A stretch of DNA of 6,563 nucleotides from Candidatus Nitrosopumilus sp. (GTDB lineage Archaea > Thermoproteota > Nitrososphaeria > Nitrososphaerales > Nitrosopumilaceae), in the NCBI GenBank assembly GCA_029941825.1, contig JAPYTM010000048.1:1-6563 (forward strand), read 5' to 3'. The position numbers were made by a program, and so were the translations under genes. This document shows positions 1 through 5,540 of this stretch, piece by piece (the stretch's first letter is position 1; each line of letters opens with the position of its first letter). The notes below the pieces were generated by a model. That model had not been told where the DNA came from, did not search any database, and saw only the letters and a list, made by a program, of their open reading frames with translations.

Positions 1-236
1 TCCATAATTGCATCAATATCCCTATCGTGATAGTTTGTCAAAGTATTAGCAGCTGCTGATCCTGCTGCAACAGAAAATAGCATTAGTAACCATGTTGCTG
101 GAGAAATTTCAATACCGTAAATATTAGATGCTGTTAATGCTGCCCCAAATGCAGTAAATACTAGTAAATACCAAATCTTTGGTTTTGTTAATTCATAATA
201 TACTGCAACACGAGATTCAGATTTTTGTTTCTGCAT
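1..236 (-). CDS. ctaB: Protoheme IX farnesyltransferase (haem o synthase), N-terminal part, cut by the window edge
   Basis: Membrane prenyltransferase of the UbiA family that adds a farnesyl group to haem b to make haem o, the precursor of haem a for terminal oxidases. Only the first 78 codons are visible, read on the minus strand from an ATG at 234-236. The peptide starts MQKQKSESRVAVYYELTKPK, and YYELTKPK is the typical CtaB entry into the first membrane helix. A second hydrophobic segment follows. Near the left edge comes NYHDRDIDAIM, which is the Asp-rich NxxxDxxxD prenyl-diphosphate/Mg2+ site in its haem-o-synthase form (family knowledge). The gene begins 2 bases after the stop of the upstream Lrp-like regulator, so the two are probably cotranscribed. 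There is no strong Shine-Dalgarno sequence; AGTGAC lies just upstream. Other UbiA enzymes are possible, but the motif wording favours CtaB. Confidence 0.85.
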   Translation of the reverse strand, partial: MQKQKSESRVAVYYELTKPKIWYLLVFTAFGAALTASNIYGIEISPATWLLMLFSVAAGSAAANTLTNYHDRDIDAIM

Positions 237-238
237 TA

Positions 239-688
239 TTAGTCACTGCTCTTTATTGGCATATATGGCATTGCTTTAGTTCTTGATTTCATTTCAATAA
301 ATGATTCTGAAGATTGAACTCCTTCAATTCGACCAATTTGTTCTGAGACTAATTTATGCATTTGATCTAGTGATTTTGAATACATGGTAACTAAAATATC
401 AAACCTACCTGTAACTTCTGCAACTTCTCGAACTCCATCAATCTTAAATAATTCTTCAATTATATGATCGCGTTTTTTTGTATCCATATTAATTCCAGTT
501 AATGCTTTTACACTGTATCCCAGTTCGGCATTATTTACAACAATTGTGAATCTCTCGATTAGCTTTCTCTTGACTAACCTTTTGATTCTAGAGTATACCA
601 CTGATGCATTAACATCTATTTTTTTTGATAAACGTGGAACTGAAATTGATCCATCGTTAGATAATTCTGATAAAATCTGTAAATCCAA
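239..688 (-). CDS. Lrp/AsnC-family transcriptional regulator
   Basis: Small DNA-binding regulator of 149 residues, the usual Lrp/AsnC length. Residues 1-45 form the winged helix-turn-helix: LDLQILSELSNDG opens it, and SVPRLSKKIDVNASVVYSRI is the HTH with recognition helix. Residues about 60-135 form the RAM/AsnC ligand-binding and oligomerisation domain, with VAEVTGRFDILVTMYSKS as its signature. Family members sense amino acids or general nutrition; this one's ligand cannot be read. The start is a TTG at 686-688. The frame is open for only six more codons upstream before a TAA and contains no ATG, GTG or TTG there. A TATA-like box lies about 50 bases upstream with a perfect palindrome next to it. 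Haem o synthase follows after 2 bases, so the regulator may control itself and ctaB (inference). Confidence 0.88.
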   Translation of the reverse strand: MDLQILSELSNDGSISVPRLSKKIDVNASVVYSRIKRLVKRKLIERFTIVVNNAELGYSVKALTGINMDTKKRDHIIEELFKIDGVREVAEVTGRFDILVTMYSKSLDQMHKLVSEQIGRIEGVQSSESFIEMKSRTKAMPYMPIKSSD

Positions 689-739
689 ATCATCTACTTT
701 TACCGTTTAAAACACCCGAGTCGATCTAGATTTCTGGTT

Positions 740-749
740 CTTATAAAGT
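740..749 (-). promoter_or_regulatory. Candidate archaeal TATA box for the Lrp-ctaB transcript
   Basis: On the minus strand this reads ACTTTATAAG, a good match to an archaeal box A. With the usual spacing of about 25 bases, transcription would start near 715-720 and leave a leader of about 30 bases before the TTG at 688. It is the best TATA-like string in the 88-base gap between asd and the regulator, so the regulator probably does not depend on asd transcription. Confidence 0.5.
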
Positions 750-754
750 TATTA

Positions 755-769
755 TTGTAAAAATTACAA
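755..769. promoter_or_regulatory. 15-base perfect palindrome upstream of the Lrp promoter (candidate operator)
   Basis: The sequence is TTGTAA-AAA-TTACAA, two perfect 6-base inverted arms around 3 bases. It ends about six bases upstream of the candidate TATA box at 740-749, the place where an archaeal activator or autorepressor site would sit next to the BRE. AT-rich palindromes of about 13-15 bases are the usual form of Lrp/AsnC sites, so autoregulation by the adjacent gene is a reasonable inference. The element overlaps the T-tracts downstream of asd, so it could instead be a weak hairpin involved in termination. Confidence 0.35.
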
Positions 770-772
770 AAA
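759..772 (-). terminator. Candidate T-tract terminator of asd
   Basis: Read on the minus strand just after the asd stop codon (777-779), the sequence contains two runs of five T (768-772 and 759-763) separated by GTAA. Archaeal RNA polymerase commonly terminates at such U-rich tracts without needing a strong hairpin. The position, 5 to 20 bases past the stop, fits asd being a single-gene transcript. Confidence 0.45.
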
Positions 773-776
773 TAGT

Positions 777-1853
777 CTAAATCTTACCTTTTTTGTATAA
801 CATTTCTGCTAACAAAACTGCACCTTTTGCTGAACCCATTTTTTTGTTGTGTGAGAACAACATGTATTTGAGTCCATTCTCAAACAATTCTTCTTTTTCA
901 ACTCTTCCAATTGTTGTCGTCATTCCACCACCAACAGATCTTTCCATTCTTGGTTGAGGTCTTGTAGGATCTTCATGAAATGCATAGTATTTTTCTGGAG
1001 CTGATGGTAATCCTGCTACAGAAATATCTTGGTTGCATTGATTGTACATTTCTTTTGCCTTTTGAGGATCTATCTCTTTAGTAGTTTCAACAAAAACAGA
1101 CTCAGTATGCCCATCTATTACAGGAACTCTAGTGCAAGTACAACTAATTCTAATGTCTGCATCTCTGATCTTACCATTTTCTAGTTTACCTAAAATTTTT
1201 CTTGTTTCTAGTTTTACTTTTCCTTCTTCTTTTGGAATATATGGAATAATATTATCAGTAATTCCCATTGCTGATACGCCTGATTTTCCACCTCCTGATA
1301 TTGCCTGCATTGAAGTCATCATAACTTTTTTTGCACCATATTTTTCAAATAATGGTTTTAGTGTAATTGCTAAACCTGTTGTAGTACAGTTTGGTAACGG
1401 TGCTATCCAACCTTTCCAATTTCTATTTTTCTTTTGAATTTCAAGTAATTCCATTTGTTCATCATTAATTCCTGGAATAAGTATTGGCACATCATCTTCA
1501 TATCTATAAGCAGAACTAGTTGAAACAACTGGTACATCAACTGCCATTTTACTTTCAATATCTTTAGCGGCTTCTGATTCTACTGCAGAAAATACTAAAT
1601 CTAATTGAGAAACATCTAACCCGTCAACTGTTTTAACTTCCATTTCTTTGATATATTCTGGAATTTCATCACCTACATCCCATGCTATAATTCCACTTGG
1701 ATCTCTTATAGCATCAATGTATTTTTTACCAGCAGATCGTTCAGATGCTGCAATTTGAGTTACTTGGAACCAGGGATGATTATCTAATGATTGTACAAAT
1801 TCCTGACCTACAGCGCCTGTAACTCCAATAATTGCAACTCTTTTTTTACCCAT
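777..1853 (-). CDS. asd: Aspartate-semialdehyde dehydrogenase, archaeal/fungal type
   Basis: Cytosolic enzyme that reduces aspartyl-4-phosphate with NADPH to aspartate semialdehyde, the branch point to lysine, methionine and threonine. It has 358 residues, which is normal for this subfamily. The Rossmann loop is GVTGAVG at 10-16. The catalytic cysteine is Cys156 in PLPNCTTTG, and the catalytic base is His249 in RVPVIDGHTESVFVE. SVGGGMTTTIGR (306-317) is typical of the archaeal/fungal branch. The ATG at 1851-1853 directly precedes the Rossmann strand (GKKRVAIIG), so the start is secure. There is no Shine-Dalgarno sequence before it. It is divergent from the cobalamin operon, where it could supply the threonine branch used by CobD (inference). 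Malonyl-CoA reductase of some autotrophic archaea is a close paralogue, so substrate cannot be fixed from sequence alone, but aspartyl phosphate is the default. Confidence 0.9.
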   Translation of the reverse strand: MGKKRVAIIGVTGAVGQEFVQSLDNHPWFQVTQIAASERSAGKKYIDAIRDPSGIIAWDVGDEIPEYIKEMEVKTVDGLDVSQLDLVFSAVESEAAKDIESKMAVDVPVVSTSSAYRYEDDVPILIPGINDEQMELLEIQKKNRNWKGWIAPLPNCTTTGLAITLKPLFEKYGAKKVMMTSMQAISGGGKSGVSAMGITDNIIPYIPKEEGKVKLETRKILGKLENGKIRDADIRISCTCTRVPVIDGHTESVFVETTKEIDPQKAKEMYNQCNQDISVAGLPSAPEKYYAFHEDPTRPQPRMERSVGGGMTTTIGRVEKEELFENGLKYMLFSHNKKMGSAKGAVLLAEMLYKKGKI

Positions 1854-1935
1854 AATTTGATATTTGATCGCCTCAATTAATAATCGTTTTCTGGATTACC
1901 ACAACATACTAAATCGCCCAATCCTGTTTGGAACT
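1854..1935. promoter_or_regulatory. Divergent promoter region between asd and cobD
   Basis: This 82-base gap must hold both promoters. For asd, the minus-strand string ATTATTAATT (1875-1884) is centred about 26 bases from the ATG. For cobD, TACTAAAT (1907-1914) is centred about 26 bases before the GTG at 1936. Both placements are what a leaderless archaeal transcript would show, and neither gene has a Shine-Dalgarno sequence. TTAATAAT at 1877-1884 on the plus strand could alternatively serve cobD with a 30-base leader. The boxes are weak, so the exact assignment is tentative. Confidence 0.4.
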
Positions 1936-3018
1936 GTGAAAATACAAACAAAGTCATCAATTATTCAGCATATTCCAATAATACATGGTGGAAAAAATTC
2001 AATAAAAAATCTTGATCCAAATGTAATTGATTTTAGTGTAAATACTACCCCTATTGGAATTCCATTATCCGTAAAGGCCACTCTCAAAAAAAATTTGAAT
2101 AGTATTCAAAATTATCCTGATTTTCATTCTACAGAATTAATTTCAAGTCTAAAAAAATACACAGGTTTACCAAAATCAAATCTAATGGTTGGAAATGGCG
2201 CAATTGAAATAATTTATAATTTCTCTTTTGCCTTTCTATCTCAAAAAACTAAAGTTTTGATACCAATTCCTACATTTCAAGAATATGAAACAGTAGCAAA
2301 ACTTAATGATTGTAAGATTTCATATTTTAAAACAATGAATTTATCTAAAGATATAGATTCATTTATTTCACAAATTCCTCGAAATGGATGTGTATTTCTT
2401 TGTAATCCAAATAATCCAACAGGAAAATTATTATCAAAAGAACAATTAAATTTAATTATTCAAAAAGCAAAAAAACTTTCTTCAATTATATTTATTGATG
2501 AATGTTTTATTGAATTAGTTCCAGAATCAAATGAATCTGTTATATCCTATGTAAAAAAATATGACAATCTTTTTGTTTTACGTTCTTTAACAAAATCTTT
2601 TGGATTACCTGGAATACGGATTGGATACGCTGCAGCATCAAAACAATTAATTGAAATTTTACAAAAAATAAAAATTCCTTGGAGTGTTAATTCACTTGCA
2701 CAAGATGCTGCAAAAATAGCTATAAAAAATAATTCTCATTTAACAAAATCAAAATTAGTAATAAAAAAAGAATTAATTTATTTAAAAAATAAAATTTCTC
2801 AATTAGATGGATTTGACTGCAATGATTCATCTACAAATTTTATTTTAATTAAAACAAAATATGATTCAACAAAACTACAACAAAAATTACTTAAACATAA
2901 GATCTTAATTCGTGATTGTAAAAATTTTAGAGGATTAGATAATCAATATTTTCGTATAGCTGTAAAATCTCATAAGGATAATGTAAAATTAGTAAAAGCA
3001 TTGGAGAAAATTACATGA
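1936..3018 (+). CDS. cobD: L-threonine-O-3-phosphate decarboxylase (CobD)
   Basis: PLP enzyme of the aminotransferase class I/II fold that decarboxylates threonine phosphate to (R)-1-aminopropan-2-ol phosphate, the linker of the cobalamin nucleotide loop. From the GTG at 1936 it has 360 residues, about the length of Salmonella CobD. The entry is HGG (17-19) and DFSVNTTPIGIP (32-43). The core shows CNPNNPTG (156-163), Asp188 in IDECF for the pyridine nitrogen, PLP lysine Lys220 in LRSLTKSFGLPG, IPWSVNSLA (247-255), ILIRDC (323-328) and carboxylate-binding Arg340 in FRIAVKS. The LRSLTK, PWSVN, ILIR.C and GLD wording follows CobD rather than HisC as I recall them. The frame stays open back to a TTG at 1864, but that start would leave only 10 bases to asd and add residues before the normal CobD N-terminus, so GTG 1936 is preferred. 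Its end overlaps cobQ by 4 bases (ATGA). Confidence 0.85.
   Translation: MKIQTKSSIIQHIPIIHGGKNSIKNLDPNVIDFSVNTTPIGIPLSVKATLKKNLNSIQNYPDFHSTELISSLKKYTGLPKSNLMVGNGAIEIIYNFSFAFLSQKTKVLIPIPTFQEYETVAKLNDCKISYFKTMNLSKDIDSFISQIPRNGCVFLCNPNNPTGKLLSKEQLNLIIQKAKKLSSIIFIDECFIELVPESNESVISYVKKYDNLFVLRSLTKSFGLPGIRIGYAAASKQLIEILQKIKIPWSVNSLAQDAAKIAIKNNSHLTKSKLVIKKELIYLKNKISQLDGFDCNDSSTNFILIKTKYDSTKLQQKLLKHKILIRDCKNFRGLDNQYFRIAVKSHKDNVKLVKALEKIT
3003..3006 (+). promoter_or_regulatory. Ribosome binding site of cobQ inside the end of cobD
   Basis: GGAG lies 8 bases before the cobQ ATG at 3015, within the last cobD codons. It supports that ATG and suggests translational coupling across the ATGA overlap. Confidence 0.55.
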
Positions 3019-3854
3019 AATCTTTAATGATCCAAGGAACATCTTCAGGTGCTGGAAAAACAACATTAGTTGCAGCTCTCTGTAGAATCTTTTCAGACAA
3101 GGGTTATCGTGTAGCACCATTCAAATCCCAAAATATGTCTAATTTTGCGTATATTACACCCGATTTTGAAATTTCTCGTGCTCAAGCTATTCAAGCGATT
3201 GGTGCTAGATGTAATATCGTCTCTGATTTGAATCCAATTTTACTCAAACCTCTTGGAAATTATTACAGCATGGTGTATCTAAATGGCAAGCGGTACAAGA
3301 AAATGCATGCAAAAAATTATTATGAAAAGTTTGTAAATAATGATGGAATAAAAATAGTATCAAAATCCCTAAAAACTTTACAGAAAAAATTTGATTTAAT
3401 TATTTTGGAAGGTGCAGGTTCTCCAGCAGAAATTAATCTACAAAAATTTGATATTGCAAATATGAGAGTTGCAAAACAGGCCAATGCTTCTGTATTATTA
3501 ATATCTGATATTGATAGAGGTGGTTCATTTGCAAGTATTGTTGGAACAATGTCACTAATTGAAAAAAAATATCAAAAATTGGTTAAAGGTTTTATCTTTA
3601 ACAAATTTAGAGGTGACATTAATGTATTAAAACCTGGATTTCAAAAACTTAAGAATATTACAAAAATTCCTGTACTTGGTACTATACCAATGATTTCATT
3701 AAATTTACCAGAAGAAGATTCTCTAAATGCTAAACCTAAAAAAATTATCTGGACTAAGAAAAATATTTTAAAAATTGATAATGAATTAAATAATTTAGCA
3801 AAAATTGTAGAATCAAATATTGATATCAAATCCATAGAGAAGATGTTGAAATGA
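3015..3854 (+). CDS. cobQ: Cobyric acid synthase-like protein (CobQ/CbiP), ATPase half only, no glutaminase domain
   Basis: CobQ uses ATP to amidate the b, d, e and g side chains of adenosylcobyrinic acid diamide. This protein has 279 residues; full CobQ has about 480-500. Its N-terminal part is a clear dethiobiotin-synthetase-like ATPase: P-loop GTSSGAGKTT (8-17), APFKSQNM (34-41), SRAQAIQA (54-61), NPILLKP (73-79), LEGAGSPAEINL (131-142), DIANM (146-150), ISDIDRGGSFA (163-173), KGFIFNKFRGD (191-201), PVLGTIPM (219-226) and LPEEDSL (231-237). After this a full CobQ enters a class I glutamine amidotransferase domain with a catalytic Cys and His. Here it goes directly to a 40-residue tail ending in LNNLAKIVESNIDIKSIEKM, which resembles the terminal helix of the family. 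It is overlapped by cobD upstream and cbiB downstream (ATGA at both junctions) and shows no sign of frameshift. Expression and the ATPase role look intact; the ammonia source is unknown. Confidence 0.82.
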   Translation: MKSLMIQGTSSGAGKTTLVAALCRIFSDKGYRVAPFKSQNMSNFAYITPDFEISRAQAIQAIGARCNIVSDLNPILLKPLGNYYSMVYLNGKRYKKMHAKNYYEKFVNNDGIKIVSKSLKTLQKKFDLIILEGAGSPAEINLQKFDIANMRVAKQANASVLLISDIDRGGSFASIVGTMSLIEKKYQKLVKGFIFNKFRGDINVLKPGFQKLKNITKIPVLGTIPMISLNLPEEDSLNAKPKKIIWTKKNILKIDNELNNLAKIVESNIDIKSIEKMLK

Positions 3855-4822
3855 TCTTTGAATCTATTATGGTTATTGGAATTGCAATATTTATTGATTT
3901 AATATTTGGAGATCCTAAAAATAAATATCATCCAACTGTTTGGATTGGGGGATTAATTGCAAAACTAACACCTATTGCAAAAAATCAAAATCCTACTTTA
4001 GAGAAACTTGGAGGAATTTTAATTATTTCAACTACTTCTGGAATTGTACTTCTACTACTTTTCATATTAAGTACTATGCTATCTCTAATTGTAATTGATT
4101 ATGTTTCATTAATTGTATCTATAATTGTTGGTGCATTATTACTCAAAACTACTATTGCTATACATGGGATGGAAAAACATGCTAAAGCAGTATTGGAGTC
4201 ACTTGATCAAGATAATCTTGAAATAGCTAGAACTAATTTATCTATGATTGTAAAGAGAAATACCAAAAATTTGGATAAAAATCACGTAATTTCAGGCGTG
4301 CTTGAGAGTATTAGTGAAAATACTGTTGATGGTATTACTGGGCCTCTATTTTATTTTGCATTTTTTGGATTACCTGGAGCGTTTGTGTATAGAGTAATCA
4401 ATACTGCAGATTCAATGATTGGATACAAAACTGATATTTTCAAAAATGTTGGATGGTTTGGAGCAACTTGTGATACAATTGTAAATTTTATTCCATCTAG
4501 ACTTACAGGATTAATAATGGTATTTTCTGCTGTAATTTTAAAAAATAATTGGAAAGAATCATACAAAGTTATGATGAGAGATGGTACAAAAACTGAAAGT
4601 CATAATGCCGGATACCCTATGGCTGCACTTGCTGGTGCGCTTGAAACAAAATTTGAAAAAATAAATCATTACAAGTTAGGTGATGGAGAAATTACATTAA
4701 CACAAGATCATATTTACTCTGCAATCACAATGATGAAGCTTACTGCAATTCTTTTCTTTGGAATTATAACTATTCCAATAATTACTATTTTATCACTAAT
4801 TGGATGGTGGATTCATGTTTAA
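3851..4822 (+). CDS. cbiB: Adenosylcobinamide-phosphate synthase (CbiB)
   Basis: Integral membrane enzyme that joins aminopropanol phosphate, made by CobD, to the f-propionate of adenosylcobyric acid, giving adenosylcobinamide phosphate. It has 323 residues, normal for the family. Family motifs in order are DLIFGDPKNKYHPTVWIG (16-33), VKRNTKNLD (134-142), SENTVDGITGPLFY (155-168), YRVINTADSMIGYK (180-193), DTIVNFIPSRLTG (208-220) and HNAGYPMAALAGAL (251-264). Hydrophobic segments lie near 5-19, 54-80, 84-104, 162-180, 215-230 and 297-320. The ATG at 3851 overlaps the cobQ stop as ATGA and directly precedes the first membrane segment. The last codons overlap cobS by 8 bases. This gene is called cobD in the Pseudomonas nomenclature, which should not be confused with the decarboxylase at the head of this operon. 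Confidence 0.93.
   Translation: MIFESIMVIGIAIFIDLIFGDPKNKYHPTVWIGGLIAKLTPIAKNQNPTLEKLGGILIISTTSGIVLLLLFILSTMLSLIVIDYVSLIVSIIVGALLLKTTIAIHGMEKHAKAVLESLDQDNLEIARTNLSMIVKRNTKNLDKNHVISGVLESISENTVDGITGPLFYFAFFGLPGAFVYRVINTADSMIGYKTDIFKNVGWFGATCDTIVNFIPSRLTGLIMVFSAVILKNNWKESYKVMMRDGTKTESHNAGYPMAALAGALETKFEKINHYKLGDGEITLTQDHIYSAITMMKLTAILFFGIITIPIITILSLIGWWIHV
4806..4810 (+). promoter_or_regulatory. Ribosome binding site that fixes the cobS start
   Basis: GGTGG, encoded within the last codons of cbiB, ends 4 bases before the ATG at 4815. It favours this ATG over the in-frame TTG at 4800, which would begin the protein before the site itself. Confidence 0.55.
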
Positions 4823-5540
4823 AGAGATAGGATCTGTTTTCTCTTTTTTAACAATTTTTCCATCCTCAAATTCAACTTTAGATAATATTGCAAAATACAT
4901 GTACATTTTTCCTATTGTTGGAATTGTAATTGGACTTTTAATTGGTTCATTTGGTTTTGGATTATCTTTCTTTTTAGATCCATTACTAGTTAGTTTGTTA
5001 GTTGTTGCATCTATTACAATAATAACTGGAATTCATCATGCAGATGGTTTAGCTGATTTTGCTGATGGACTTATGGTAAAGGGTAGTAAAGATAGAAAAC
5101 TTAAAGCAATGAAAGATCTTTCCACTGGTTCTGCAGGTATTGTTGCGATTGTTTTATATCTTATTGGATTAGTTATTGCAATTTCTCTTACTAATGGATT
5201 TGATTTGTTTAAAGCAATTTTAATTAGTGAAATTCTGGCAAAATTCTCTATGGTTTTAATGGCTAGTTTAGGAAATTCAGCATCACTAGGCTCAAATTCA
5301 CCTTTTGTTAAGATAATGAAAGATAAGAAAAAACTTGCAATTGCTTTTCTTATAATGATAGTTCCTGTAACCCTAATTGGTGAAACCACTGGATTGATTA
5401 TGTTTGGTGTAACTGTTACTTTAACAATATTTCTTCTAGTTTTATCCACTCGTAGTTTTGGTGGAATTACTGGTGATGTACTTGGTGCTACTAATGAATT
5501 TACGAGATTGGCTTCTTTGATGGTATTTGTATCAATATGA
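4815..5540 (+). CDS. cobS: Adenosylcobinamide-GDP ribazoletransferase (cobalamin synthase, CobS)
   Basis: Polytopic membrane enzyme that joins adenosylcobinamide-GDP to alpha-ribazole (or its phosphate), completing adenosylcobalamin (phosphate). From the ATG at 4815 it has 241 residues, normal for CobS. The protein opens FSFLTIFP (9-16), the usual CobS entry. The metal/substrate motif is HHADGLADFADGL (74-86), followed by RKLKAMKDLSTGSAG (94-108) and near the end GGITGDVLGA (216-225). At least five hydrophobic segments alternate with these loops. An in-frame TTG at 4800 could add five residues, but the GGTGG ribosome site and the usual N-terminus favour ATG 4815. It overlaps cbiB by 8 bases and cobY by 4 (ATGA). 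Both membrane enzymes being adjacent fits the membrane location of nucleotide-loop assembly. Confidence 0.92.
   Translation: MFKEIGSVFSFLTIFPSSNSTLDNIAKYMYIFPIVGIVIGLLIGSFGFGLSFFLDPLLVSLLVVASITIITGIHHADGLADFADGLMVKGSKDRKLKAMKDLSTGSAGIVAIVLYLIGLVIAISLTNGFDLFKAILISEILAKFSMVLMASLGNSASLGSNSPFVKIMKDKKKLAIAFLIMIVPVTLIGETTGLIMFGVTVTLTIFLLVLSTRSFGGITGDVLGATNEFTRLASLMVFVSI

Noticed and set aside
1132..1437. Open frame of about 100 codons on the plus strand inside asd
   Set aside because: It lies wholly antisense to a well-conserved enzyme, shows no family motif, and its Phe/Ile-rich composition is what the complement of an AT-rich gene gives.
1864..1935. N-terminal extension of cobD from the TTG at 1864
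   Set aside because: It would leave only 10 bases for two divergent promoters and add 24 residues before the HGG region where CobD proteins normally begin.
1854..1935. Cobalamin riboswitch upstream of the cobalamin operon
   Set aside because: The gap is only 82 bases, far too short for a B12 riboswitch, and I see no B12-box-like sequence.
2080..2900. Dense poly-A runs and AT-rich codons in cobD as a sign of foreign DNA
   Set aside because: The neighbouring cobQ and cobY genes show the same bias, and it fits a low-GC marine archaeon; I see no flanking repeats or integrase.
1936..3018. Histidinol-phosphate aminotransferase (HisC) as the identity of this gene
   Set aside because: Fold and PLP motifs are shared, but LRSLTK, PWSVN and ILIR-C plus GLD match CobD, and four further late-cobalamin genes follow without a gap.
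5036..5449. 137-codon minus-strand frame inside cobS
   Set aside because: It is antisense to the conserved CobS motifs; the Ile/Thr/Ser-rich translation is a shadow of a hydrophobic membrane gene.
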